A stretch of 64,000 nt of DNA from G963422745 sp965214285 (GTDB lineage Bacteria; Actinomycetota; Acidimicrobiia; Acidimicrobiales; Aldehydirespiratoraceae): the NCBI GenBank assembly GCA_965214285.1, contig OZ243946.1:62001-126000 (forward strand), written 5' to 3'. Each line of letters begins with the position of its first letter. Position 1 is the stretch's first letter. Shown here piece after piece: positions 35,633-44,350 of this stretch. The position numbers and the translations under genes are program-made. Under the pieces are notes generated by a model. It was given only the letters and a program-made list of their open reading frames with translations. It was not told the origin of the DNA and did no database searches.

Positions 35633-38359
35633 ATGGCGCCCGCAGCGATACCCGACCGGCCCAGCCTCGACGGCCTGGAAGCCAAATGGGACGCGGTCTG
35701 GGAGGCCTCGGGCATCTACCACTTCACCGAAGGCAGGCCCCGCAGCGAGGTGTTCTCGATCGACACGCCGCCGCCGACGGTGAGCGGGTCGCTGCACGTA
35801 GGCCACGTGTTCTCCTACACCCACACCGACACCATCGCCCGCTACCGGCGGATGGCAGGCATGGAGGTCTTCTACCCGATGGGCTGGGACGACAACGGCC
35901 TGCCGACCGAGCGACGGGTGCAGAACTACTACGGCGTGCGCTGCGACCCGTCGCTGGGCTACGACCCGGGCTTCGGCGCGGTCGCCGCCGAGCGGGCCGC
36001 GGGCCGCGCCGAAGGGCCCGACATCGCCGTGAGCAGGCCCAACTTCATCGAGCTGTGCAACCTGCTCACCGCCGAGGACGAGGAGCAGTTCGAGGCCCTG
36101 TTCCGCAAGCTGGGTCTGTCGGTCGACTGGACCCGCACCTATGAGACCATCAACGACGACTGCCGCCGGGTCAGCCAGCTCGCGTTCATCGAGAATCTGG
36201 CCGCCGGCCACGCCTATCAGGCGGAGGCGCCGTCGCTGTGGGACGTGAGCTTTTCGACCGCGGTCGCCCAGGCCGAACTCGAGGACCGCGAGGTCCCCGG
36301 CGCCTACCACAAGCTGCGCTTCGGGCTGACCGGCGGCGCGCCTGAGGGCAACGACGCAGGCGGCACGGCCGGTGATGCCAAAGCCGGGGCCGACCCTGAC
36401 GCTGCCGACGGCGGGGCCTGCGTCTGGATCGACACCACGCGGCCGGAGCTGGTGGTGTCGTGCGTGGCCCTGGTGGCGCACCCCGACGACGACCGCTACC
36501 GGCCCTTCTTCGGGCGGGTCGCCGCCGTGTCGCCGGTGTTCGGGGTGGAGGTGCCGATCCTGGCCCACGAGCTGGCCGATCCCGAACGCGGCACCGGCAT
36601 CGCCATGGTCTGCACCTTCGGCGACACCACCGACGTCACCTGGTGGCGCGAGCTCGACTTGGGCGTGCGCACCGTGATCGGCCGAGACGGCCGCTTCGCC
36701 GCGGAGACGCCGGCCTGGATCGCCACTGCCGAGGGCCGGGCTGCCTATGCGCGGCTGGCCGGCTTGAGGGTGCGCGCCGCCCAGACCGAGATGGTGAGCA
36801 TCCTCTCAGAGAGCGGCGACCTCGACGGCGAGCCCCGGCCGATCACCCATCCGGTCAAGTTCTTCGAGAAGGGCGACCGGCCGCTGGAGATCGTCAGCTC
36901 CCGGCAGTGGTACATCCGCAACGGCGGCCGCGACGCGGGGCTCAGCGCGGAGCTGATCGACCGCGGCGGCGAGATCAACTGGGTGCCGCCGTACATGCAG
37001 GCCCGCTACCGCTCCTGGATCGAGGGCCTCAACGGCGACTGGCTGATCTCCCGGCAGCGCTTCTTCGGCGTGCCCCTGCCGCTGTGGTATCCGCTGGACG
37101 CAGAAGGCGAGCCGATCCACGACCGGCCGATCGTGGCGACCGCCGAGCAGCTCCCGGTCGACCCGTCCACCGATGTGCCTGCCGGGTTCTCGGAGTCTCA
37201 GCGCGGCGCTCCCGGCGGCTTCGTGGGCGATCCGGACGTGATGGACACCTGGGCGACCTCCTCGCTGACCCCTCAGATCGCCTGCGGCTGGCGGCGCGAC
37301 CCCGAGCTGTTCGCATCCACCTTCCCGATGGACATGAGGCCCCAGGGCCACGACATCATCCGCACCTGGCTGTTCTCCACGGTGGTGCGCTCGCATTTCG
37401 AGGCCGGGTCGGCGCCGTGGCGCAATGCCGCCATCTCGGGCTGGATCCTCGACCCGGACCGCAAGAAGATGGCCAAGGCGAAGGGCAACGTGGTGGTGCC
37501 CACCGAGCCGCTGGAGCGCTACGGAGCGGATGCCCTTCGCTACTGGGCGGCCTCGGGGCGGCCCGGCACCGACACCGCCTTCGACGAGAGCCAGATGAAG
37601 ATCGGGCGCCGGCTGGCGATCAAGCTGCTGAACGCCTCCAAGTTCGTGCTCGGCTTCGGTGCCGAGGGCGCCGATGGCGAGGCCGGCAGCACCGGCGAGG
37701 CCCCAGGCGACGGTCTGGACCGCGGCGGCGTCAGCGACACCATCGACAAGTCGATGCTGGCCAGGCTGGCCGAGCTGGTGGACGAGGCGACTCAGGCGCT
37801 GGAGGCATTCGACTACGCCCGTGCCCTGGAGCGCATCGAGGCCTTCTTCTGGTGGTTCACCGACAACTACCTGGAGCTCGTCAAGGCCCGTGCCTACGGC
37901 GCCTTCGGGCCGCAGCGGGCGGCCTCGGCACAGCACAGCCTCAGGCTGGCGCTTTCGAACCTGCAGCGGCTGTTCGCCCCGTTCCTGCCGTTCGTGACCG
38001 AGGAGGTGTGGTCGTGGTCCGACGACGGCTCGATCCACGTTGCCGCCTGGCCGACGGCTGCGCCGCTGCGCGCGCTGTCCGGCGATGTCGGCCCCGAGCC
38101 TGCCGAGGTCGCATCGGAGACGCTGTCGGCGGTGCGCCGGGCCAAGTCCGAGGCCAAGCGCAAGCTGCGCACCCCGGTGCTGTCGGCTGCGATCAGCGGG
38201 CCTGCCGGCCGCCTTGAGCTGCTGGGCTCTGTGATCGACGACGTGAAGGCGGCGGGGGTGATCGTCTCGGTCTCGCTGGCCGACAGCGCCGGCGGGCCGG
38301 GCGATGCCGCGTCCGCCATCTCCGTGGTCGCCGAGCTCGAACCCGAGCCTTCGTCGTGA
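35633..38359 (+). CDS. valS: valyl-tRNA synthetase
   Basis: ValRS charges tRNA-Val. The 908-residue protein has HVGH (55-58) in TVSGSLHVGHVFSYTHTDT, and GWDDNGLPTERRVQNYYGV, typical of the ValRS branch shared with alpha-proteobacteria and some actinobacteria. The editing domain lies around 265-420. The second class I signature reads KMAKA (612-616), with both Ser of the usual KMSKS replaced by Ala but both Lys kept. Low-complexity Gly/Ala/Asp inserts occur at about 233-262 and 677-700. The C-terminal coiled coil seems short. ATG 35633 is supported by the -10 hexamer. Confidence 0.96.
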   Translation: MAPAAIPDRPSLDGLEAKWDAVWEASGIYHFTEGRPRSEVFSIDTPPPTVSGSLHVGHVFSYTHTDTIARYRRMAGMEVFYPMGWDDNGLPTERRVQNYYGVRCDPSLGYDPGFGAVAAERAAGRAEGPDIAVSRPNFIELCNLLTAEDEEQFEALFRKLGLSVDWTRTYETINDDCRRVSQLAFIENLAAGHAYQAEAPSLWDVSFSTAVAQAELEDREVPGAYHKLRFGLTGGAPEGNDAGGTAGDAKAGADPDAADGGACVWIDTTRPELVVSCVALVAHPDDDRYRPFFGRVAAVSPVFGVEVPILAHELADPERGTGIAMVCTFGDTTDVTWWRELDLGVRTVIGRDGRFAAETPAWIATAEGRAAYARLAGLRVRAAQTEMVSILSESGDLDGEPRPITHPVKFFEKGDRPLEIVSSRQWYIRNGGRDAGLSAELIDRGGEINWVPPYMQARYRSWIEGLNGDWLISRQRFFGVPLPLWYPLDAEGEPIHDRPIVATAEQLPVDPSTDVPAGFSESQRGAPGGFVGDPDVMDTWATSSLTPQIACGWRRDPELFASTFPMDMRPQGHDIIRTWLFSTVVRSHFEAGSAPWRNAAISGWILDPDRKKMAKAKGNVVVPTEPLERYGADALRYWAASGRPGTDTAFDESQMKIGRRLAIKLLNASKFVLGFGAEGADGEAGSTGEAPGDGLDRGGVSDTIDKSMLARLAELVDEATQALEAFDYARALERIEAFFWWFTDNYLELVKARAYGAFGPQRAASAQHSLRLALSNLQRLFAPFLPFVTEEVWSWSDDGSIHVAAWPTAAPLRALSGDVGPEPAEVASETLSAVRRAKSEAKRKLRTPVLSAAISGPAGRLELLGSVIDDVKAAGVIVSVSLADSAGGPGDAASAISVVAELEPEPSS

Positions 38360-38417
38360 GCGGCCGCCGCGCCGTCCGTCGCAGCGTGAGCGTTCCCGCC
38401 GTGGGCGATCTGAGCGC

Positions 38418-39431
38418 ATGATCGACCTGCGCTCAGACACCGTCACCCGCCCCAGCGCAGGCATGCGCAAGGCGATGGCCGATGCGGAGGTGGGCGACGA
38501 CGGGTTCGGCGACGACCCGACCGTGGAGGCGCTGCAGCGCAGCGTGGCCGAGCGGCTCGGCACCGACGCCGCCCTGCTGGTGACCAGCGGCACCCAGGCG
38601 AACCTCTGCGCCTTGTTGTCGCACTGCCGACGAGGCGACGAGTACATCGCCGGCGAGACGGCGCACGCCTACCGCTGGGAGGCAGGCGGCGGCGCCGTGG
38701 TGGGCGGCGTCCAGCCCCAGACCGTGTCGATGCACGCCGACGGGCTGCCTGACCCCGAGGCGATCGAGCGGGCCGTCAAGCCCGACGACCCGCACTTCGC
38801 GCGCACCCGCCTGCTCTGCCTGGAGAACACCAAGGACGGCCGCGCCCAGTCGGTGCAGCGCATGCGCCAGGCCACCTCGGTGGGCGCCGCTCACGGGCTC
38901 GCGCTTCATCTCGACGGCGCCCGAATGTTCAACGCCGCGATCGAGCTCGGCGTCTCCGCGGCGGAGCTGGCCGCTCAGTTCGACAGCGTGTCGATGTGTC
39001 TGTCCAAGGGCCTGGGCGCGCCCGCTGGCTCGCTGCTGTGCGGGCCGGCCGAGCTGATCGCCGAGGCGCGTCGCTGGCGCAAGCTGCTCGGCGGGGCCAT
39101 GCGCCAGTCGGGCGTGCTGGCAGCGGCCGGCCTCTACGCGCTGGAGCACAACGTGGCCCGCCTCGCCGATGACCACGCCAATGCGGCTGCGCTGGCCTCG
39201 GGGCTCACGGCGGTCGACGGCATCGAGGTGCTCGGCCGGGCGACCAACATGGTGTTCATCTCGCTTGCGGCCGACGCCGCCGACCTTCAGCAGCGGCTCC
39301 TGCAGCGCGGCGTGCAGACGCTGATCGCGCCCGGCCGGCGACGCGCCAGCGCCCGCCTGGTGACCCATCTCGACGTGAGCGCCGACGACATCGAGACCGT
39401 GGTGGCCGAGTTCGCGAACCTGCTGGCCTGA
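38418..39431 (+). CDS. low-specificity L-threonine aldolase family protein
   Basis: A PLP enzyme that cleaves L-threonine/allo-threonine to glycine and acetaldehyde, 337 residues. The start MIDLRSDTVTRPSAGMRKAMADAEVGDDGFGDDPTV is the family signature. GTQANLCALLSH near 57, HLDGARMFNAA (PLP-binding Asp) near 160 and SMCLSKGLGAPAGSLL (Schiff-base Lys) near 195 follow. GRATNMVFISL and RLVTHLDVS close the C-terminal domain. It follows valS by 58 bases on the same strand and may be cotranscribed. Confidence 0.94.
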   Translation: MIDLRSDTVTRPSAGMRKAMADAEVGDDGFGDDPTVEALQRSVAERLGTDAALLVTSGTQANLCALLSHCRRGDEYIAGETAHAYRWEAGGGAVVGGVQPQTVSMHADGLPDPEAIERAVKPDDPHFARTRLLCLENTKDGRAQSVQRMRQATSVGAAHGLALHLDGARMFNAAIELGVSAAELAAQFDSVSMCLSKGLGAPAGSLLCGPAELIAEARRWRKLLGGAMRQSGVLAAAGLYALEHNVARLADDHANAAALASGLTAVDGIEVLGRATNMVFISLAADAADLQQRLLQRGVQTLIAPGRRRASARLVTHLDVSADDIETVVAEFANLLA

Positions 39432-39485
39432 GCAGACCTTCTCATCTGAGCCGACTCCGTCGCTTGGGAAATCAGGCCCACCCGC

Positions 39486-40580
39486 TCAGCGCTGAAGAAC
39501 CGCGTCTATCTTCTCCCGAAGACCCAGAATCGTCATTTCGTGTTCGGCGACGATCGCCGCGCGAACCGGGACTTGTATTTGCTCCAGGCGCTCGACAAAG
39601 CGAATGCGTTCGCTGCAGTCCACGAAGACCAATGCAAACTCGATCTCGGCAGGAGACGGAATGTAATGTTCTCTGGACATGTCGCTGCCAAGAACGAGTC
39701 GTGTCTCTCCAGGCTCTAGCGGCGCCTCGAGCTCTTCATGTCTGTCAGAGACAATGCGCCGAGTCTCGCCCGGTTCGATACCCACCATCCGAAGATCGTC
39801 TTCCGGAGAGCCCCCACTACCTTGAATCGCGTCCAGGTCAAGATCCGGGTAACCTCCATCTCTCACACATGCCAGTCTCTCCAATAGCAATTCCTCAAGC
39901 TGGACGCCGACTGCCGTCCGAAACTGTGAGATCACCGCATTCTTGAGGTCATGGTTCGACTGAGCAATAGCCTTCATCTCTGTGACATCCTCGGCCTCAA
40001 AGTGGACGCGAGAGGCTTCAATGCACTCATGGCGAGCGGCTGAGTAGGAAGGGTCGTTGCTTATGACGTTGCCGGGACGAGGCCGTTCAGATGCACCGAT
40101 AAGGTGACTTCCGAGTATGCCGAACTGTCTGGCCTGTGACTCCGTTAGCGGCCCCAGTTCGTGAGCATATATCGTCGTCAACTGACGGAGCTTTCCGGTT
40201 GATTGTCCAGAACTCGAACCCATACTCGAGACTAACTCAAGAAGCTGAGGAAACCCGGCGGTGTGCATGCACTGCGCTACCTCCTGCGCGTCCCCGTTGT
40301 GCCAGTGACGTAGCAGTGCGTCTATTTCATCCATGACTGTGCCGATGTCGCCGGCTCCGCCCGCAAGCGTCGCCTGATCGCCCTGATGGTTTTCGCCTGA
40401 GCCGTCTTCAACACCAGATTGAGGAGAGTCCACTGGTGGTTCCATTTCGGATCCAGCCCCGGCATCCCCTGGTGAGCCAGAAGACACCGGCGAATCAACA
40501 CCCGAACATCCCAACAAGAGCGCACAGATGCCTGCCGAGAGCGCGATTCGCAGAGTTAGCTGTCCTCTGGCTGCAGCCAT
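39486..40580 (-). CDS. four-cysteine lipoprotein, unknown function, atypical composition
   Basis: A 364-residue predicted lipoprotein with lipobox LLLGC (Cys 25) and a Ser/Gly/Asp-rich spacer to about 75. The domain has Cys 104 in QCMHTAGF, Cys 186, Cys 238 in LACVRDGGY and Cys 322, in the order and contexts seen in the lipoprotein at 3356-3970. It adds about 80 residues between Cys 3 and Cys 4, including a duplicated EPGETR motif (269-274 and 289-294). The DNA is visibly more AT-rich than its neighbours, which suggests acquisition. TACCAT lies 6 bases before the ATG. Function is unknown. Confidence 0.8.
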   Translation of the reverse strand: MAAARGQLTLRIALSAGICALLLGCSGVDSPVSSGSPGDAGAGSEMEPPVDSPQSGVEDGSGENHQGDQATLAGGAGDIGTVMDEIDALLRHWHNGDAQEVAQCMHTAGFPQLLELVSSMGSSSGQSTGKLRQLTTIYAHELGPLTESQARQFGILGSHLIGASERPRPGNVISNDPSYSAARHECIEASRVHFEAEDVTEMKAIAQSNHDLKNAVISQFRTAVGVQLEELLLERLACVRDGGYPDLDLDAIQGSGGSPEDDLRMVGIEPGETRRIVSDRHEELEAPLEPGETRLVLGSDMSREHYIPSPAEIEFALVFVDCSERIRFVERLEQIQVPVRAAIVAEHEMTILGLREKIDAVLQR

Positions 40581-40586
40581 GGCTCC

Positions 40587-40592
40587 ATGGTA
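40587..40592 (-). promoter_or_regulatory. -10 element of leaderless type before the second lipoprotein
   Basis: TACCAT on minus ends 6 bases before ATG 40580. Confidence 0.4.
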
Positions 40593-40617
40593 GCCCTGGC
40601 TGCGACCATGAGATGCG

Positions 40618-42177
40618 CTATCGGGGGGTGCGCAGTACGCGCGTCTTGCCGTACATCGAGCCGAACAGCAGGCGGCCGTCCTCGTCGATGGTCACGCCCG
40701 CGCCCAGGGTGTTGAACTGCGACCCGCCGAGCACGTAGTGAAAGAGCGCCTCGCCGCTGCTCCAGTCGACCGCCTCGATGGTCCAGCGGCCGTCGCGGAC
40801 CCCACAGGTGTAGACGATGTCGCTTGACTGGGCCACGAACGGCACCGAGTTGGGCGACGACACCTCCAGGTTCACCCAGGCCTGGATCAGTGCCCGCGAT
40901 TCGGGGTCCCAGCGGTACTTGTGCATCCCGAAGGGCTGGTACTCGGGCTTGTGGCCCAGCATGAAGCACAGCATCCGCCGGGCCTGCTCCGGGAAGCCCT
41001 CGGGGACACGGGCCGGCTCGTTGTTGACGGTCATGGCGCCGTAGCCGCTGACCGTGATCGACTGCTCGGTCTTGATCTCAGGCCGCTGCGGGTCGCCCAT
41101 GTGAGCCGGGCCGATGCCGGCGATGCGGCGATGCGGCGCGTCGGGCAGCTGCTCCCAGTCGTCGGGGATCTCGTCGCGCCAGATGAGCGTGATGTTGACC
41201 ACTTCGTCGCCGTCGCCGATCACCACGAAACGGTCCTCGTCGCCGAAGCCCATCAGCGACGGCGTGGTGCCCGAGCCGCAGCCGCCGCCGTTGCGGTACC
41301 CGACGCTCCAGCAGCCGTGTGCGGGATCGTCGCTGATGGCGCTGCCGGTCCAGCGCAGCTTGTGGTGGTGGTCGTTGGAGGACACGTAGATGCCGTTGTC
41401 TTCGTCCACGCAGACCGAGGTGCGCACCCAGCCGTAGCCGCTGTGGCCCCGCTCGGCGGCACGCATGGCGCAGTAGTCGGCAGCCTCAGCGGCGCCGGGA
41501 AGCTGGATGGCATGGTGCTCGCTGAAGTCGCGGGCCAGCACCACCACCCAGCCGTGGTCGGTGGTCATCACCAGGCGGCCGTCGAAGGTCATGTTCATGC
41601 CCACGAAGGCGCCGGTGATCTCGTCGGGCTTGCGCCAGCGGTCCCGCTCGACGATCGGCGAGCTGCGGTCGCCGGGGTCGGCCTCGCGGTAGGCGACCGC
41701 ATGGTCCTTGCGGCCCACGAAAAGCGTGTGGTCGCAGTCGAGCAGCGCATACACGCCGTCGAGCCCAGTCATGAAGCGCGCCGACAGCGAGATGGCGTGC
41801 TCGATGGCGGCCCAGCCCTCCAGGGCGTCGAGCCCGTCGAGGTTGGCCTGCAGCTCCTCTCTCGGGGTGCGGCCCTCGCCGCCGACGATCTCGTGGTCGG
41901 CGAGCACCTCCAGGGTGTCGTAGTCGCACTTGACGATGTTCTGGCGGCCGTTGCTCCAGATCACCCGCCCGCCGTCGGGGTAGACGCCCGAGACCAGCCC
42001 TCCGAAGTGGCACGGCCCCAGCCAGACGTGCTGGATGTCGGCCGGATCGGCAGGGTCGAGCGTCTCGCTGGGGCCTTCGGGGCCGCGCCAGGGCACGTTG
42101 TCCTGCTGGTCGGGGCGGCCGTGGGCCATGGCGTTCTGCGAATCGGCCAGGTACGGGTTGAGAGGTCCGGTCTGCAT
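40618..42177 (-). CDS. conserved-looking protein with propeller-like repeats, unknown function
   Basis: I do not recognise this 519-residue protein by family. It has no signal peptide or membrane segment, so it is probably cytoplasmic. Repeated strand-rich units of the form YALLDCDHTLFVGRKDH, GRLVMTTDHGWVVVLARDF, GIYVSSNDHHHKLRW, RFVVIGDGDEVVNITLIW and VTIDEDGRLLFGSMYGK resemble beta-propeller blades such as PQQ or SMP-30-like proteins. Histidine clusters (NDHHHK near 270) and several conserved-looking Cys may bind metal. AGGAG precedes ATG 42177. It is divergent from the ROK kinase. A lactonase or dehydrogenase-like role is only a guess. Confidence 0.7.
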   Translation of the reverse strand: MQTGPLNPYLADSQNAMAHGRPDQQDNVPWRGPEGPSETLDPADPADIQHVWLGPCHFGGLVSGVYPDGGRVIWSNGRQNIVKCDYDTLEVLADHEIVGGEGRTPREELQANLDGLDALEGWAAIEHAISLSARFMTGLDGVYALLDCDHTLFVGRKDHAVAYREADPGDRSSPIVERDRWRKPDEITGAFVGMNMTFDGRLVMTTDHGWVVVLARDFSEHHAIQLPGAAEAADYCAMRAAERGHSGYGWVRTSVCVDEDNGIYVSSNDHHHKLRWTGSAISDDPAHGCWSVGYRNGGGCGSGTTPSLMGFGDEDRFVVIGDGDEVVNITLIWRDEIPDDWEQLPDAPHRRIAGIGPAHMGDPQRPEIKTEQSITVSGYGAMTVNNEPARVPEGFPEQARRMLCFMLGHKPEYQPFGMHKYRWDPESRALIQAWVNLEVSSPNSVPFVAQSSDIVYTCGVRDGRWTIEAVDWSSGEALFHYVLGGSQFNTLGAGVTIDEDGRLLFGSMYGKTRVLRTPR

Positions 42178-42301
42178 GTTCTCCTGGGGTGGCTCGGTCT
42201 CTCGGAATGTCGGATGCCGGAACGCCCGATGCGCCCGGATGCCCGAACGCTGCAGCGCGCAGGATCCGGGCGATCGGCTGCTCGGGCTCTCGGGCGTTGT
42301 C

Positions 42302-42307
42302 TAGCCT
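42302..42307 (+). promoter_or_regulatory. -10 element of leaderless type before the ROK kinase
   Basis: TAGCCT ends 8 bases before GTG 42316. Confidence 0.4.
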
Positions 42308-42315
42308 GAGTCGCC

Positions 42316-43260
42316 GTGCTGGTGGGAATCGACGTCGGGGGCACCAACGCCCGGGCCCTGCTCGTTGACGGCGAGAACTCCGCCATCGTCGACCGCGACT
42401 CGGCGCCGACCGCAGCGACCGGGCCGGAACTGGTGACGGCGCTTGCGGGCATGACCGAGCGGCTGCGGGGCCGCAACGGCTGCGCCATCGACGGGATCGG
42501 CCTCGGCGTGGCCGGGCTGGCGCACCGCTCGGGGACCCTGCGCTACTCCCCCAACCTGCCGCTGCTGGCGGAGTTCCCGCTCGGCGGAGAGCTGACCGCG
42601 GCCACAGGCCTGCCGGTAGCGATGACCAACGACGCCACGGCAGCCGCCTTGGCGGAGGCCAGGCTCGGCTCGGGACGCGGCGTCGACGACTTCGTGCTCG
42701 TCACCCTCGGCACCGGGGTCGGGGTCGGCTTCGTGTGCGGAGGCGCCCTCGTCGGCGGCCACAGCGGGTTCGCCGGCGAGGCGGGCCACATGACCGTCGA
42801 CGTGGACGGGCCGGTCCATGTCACCGGCAAGCGAGGCCCCTGGGAGCACTTCGCCTCGGGCACCCGCCTCGGCGAGCTCGGGCGCATGGCCGCCGCAGCC
42901 GGGCGCTTCGATGCCGGCATCGCCTTGGCCGGAGAGGTCGACTCCATCGACGGCCTGACCGTGAGCGCAGCGCTTGGCAACGACGACCCCGATGCCGTGG
43001 CGATCCTGGAGCGCTTCTGCGGCGACGTGGCGGTGGGCGTCGCCAACCTGGTGCTGATCCTGGACCCTCAGCGGGTAGCACTGGGCGGCGGGCTGGCCGA
43101 GATTGGCGAGCCTCTGCGCTCCGGCGTGCAGCGCCGGCTGGGCGAGCTGCTGCCCGGCGCGGGCCATCGCCTTGAGGTCGAGGTGGTGACCGCCGAGCTC
43201 GGCGACGACGCCGGCGCGCTCGGAGCAGCGCTGTGGGCGATCAACGTCGCTGACAGCTGA
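42316..43260 (+). CDS. ROK-family sugar kinase (glucokinase-like), zinc motif lost
   Basis: A 314-residue ROK protein, predicted to phosphorylate glucose or a related sugar. VGIDVGGTNARALLVD at the start is the phosphate-1 loop, MTNDATAAALAEARLG near 97 holds the catalytic Asp, and LVTLGTGVGVGFV near 131 and GFAGEAGHMTVD near 153 follow. The zinc site of ROK proteins, usually CxCGxxGCxE, here reads HVTGKRGPWE with all three Cys replaced. There is no N-terminal DNA-binding domain, so it is a kinase type, not a repressor. No sugar genes flank it. Confidence 0.88.
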   Translation: MLVGIDVGGTNARALLVDGENSAIVDRDSAPTAATGPELVTALAGMTERLRGRNGCAIDGIGLGVAGLAHRSGTLRYSPNLPLLAEFPLGGELTAATGLPVAMTNDATAAALAEARLGSGRGVDDFVLVTLGTGVGVGFVCGGALVGGHSGFAGEAGHMTVDVDGPVHVTGKRGPWEHFASGTRLGELGRMAAAAGRFDAGIALAGEVDSIDGLTVSAALGNDDPDAVAILERFCGDVAVGVANLVLILDPQRVALGGGLAEIGEPLRSGVQRRLGELLPGAGHRLEVEVVTAELGDDAGALGAALWAINVADS

Positions 43261-43321
43261 CGCAGCCGCGAGCGCAGGCAAGCGCCGTCCGCACCGCCGC
43301 AGCCGTAGCGACCGGCCGGCT

Positions 43322-44341
43322 TCAGTCGTCGCTGCGGGCTCGCGAGGGGCTGACCCTGGGCGGCTCGTCGGGCATCTTCGGGTACTGGGGAGGCCAGGGG
43401 GCATCGGGCAGGCCGTCGGCCCTGTCGCGTTCGTGCCACGCCAGCAGCGGCTCGAGCGACTGCGGCCGCTCGCCCATGCCGGCCCAGGGGTCGCCGTGGC
43501 CTGCGACCCTGGTAGGCACCGTGGCGATGGTGAGCCCCTCGGGATCCACCGTTGCCAGCTCGTCCCATGAGATCGGCGTCGACACCTGCGCGCCCTTGCG
43601 GGGCCGCACCGACCATGCCGAGAACACGGTCTTGTGGGGCGCGTTCTGGTTGAAGTCCACGAACACCCGCCGCCCGCGCTGTTCCTTCCACCATTCGCAG
43701 GTCAGCAGGTCTGGTCTGCGGCGCTGCAGCTCACGTGCCAAGGCGACTGCGGCGTAGCGCACGTCCAGCGAGTCCCAGCGAGGCGCCAGGCGCACGTGGA
43801 CGTGGATTCCCTTGCTGCCCGATGTCTTGGGGGACGACTCGATGCCCAGCTCATCCAGGGTCGCCTTGACCTCGTGCGCGGCCTCGCGGACATGCTCGAA
43901 GCCGGTGCCGGGCTGAGGGTCGAGGTCTATGCGCAGCTCGTCCGCGTGGGCGGGGTCGTCGGCCTGCACGGGCCAGCTGTGAAAGCCGAGGCAGCCCATG
44001 TTGACCGCCCACACCACATGGGCCATGTCGGCGGCGACCAGGGCATCGGAGCGGGTGCCGTTGGGCGTGGACACAGCCACGGTCCGCAGCCACTCCGGGG
44101 CGCCCTTGGGCACCCGCTTCTGGAAGAACGACTTGCCGCCCGCGCCGTCGGGATGGCGCTGCATCATCACCGGCCGGTTGCCCATGGCCGCCATCACCGG
44201 GCCGCTCATGGCCAGGTAGTAGCGCACCAGGTCGAGCTTGGTCTCGGAACGCTGCGCGAAGAACACCTTGCTCGGGCTGGTGACCGGCACCTCGATGCCT
44301 GCGGCTTGCACGACCACCGGCGGCTCTCGGGTACTGGCCAT
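43322..44341 (-). CDS. LigD-type DNA polymerase/primase domain protein (stand-alone PolDom)
   Basis: A 339-residue archaeo-eukaryotic-primase-fold polymerase of the bacterial NHEJ family, without ligase or nuclease domains. Motifs are SPSKVFFAQR at the start, GGKSFFQKRVP, the metal Asp pair in LRIDLDPQPGTGF (about 138), TSGSKGIHVHVRL (about 169), VFVDFNQNAPHKTVFSAWSVRPRKGAQVSTP and the late WDEL. It would fill gaps during double-strand-break repair with Ku and a ligase, none of which lie nearby. Mycobacteria have comparable separate PolDoms. It begins 9 bases after the MFS gene on the same strand. Confidence 0.93.
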   Translation of the reverse strand: MASTREPPVVVQAAGIEVPVTSPSKVFFAQRSETKLDLVRYYLAMSGPVMAAMGNRPVMMQRHPDGAGGKSFFQKRVPKGAPEWLRTVAVSTPNGTRSDALVAADMAHVVWAVNMGCLGFHSWPVQADDPAHADELRIDLDPQPGTGFEHVREAAHEVKATLDELGIESSPKTSGSKGIHVHVRLAPRWDSLDVRYAAVALARELQRRRPDLLTCEWWKEQRGRRVFVDFNQNAPHKTVFSAWSVRPRKGAQVSTPISWDELATVDPEGLTIATVPTRVAGHGDPWAGMGERPQSLEPLLAWHERDRADGLPDAPWPPQYPKMPDEPPRVSPSRARSDD

Positions 44342-44350
44342 GCGCGGAAA

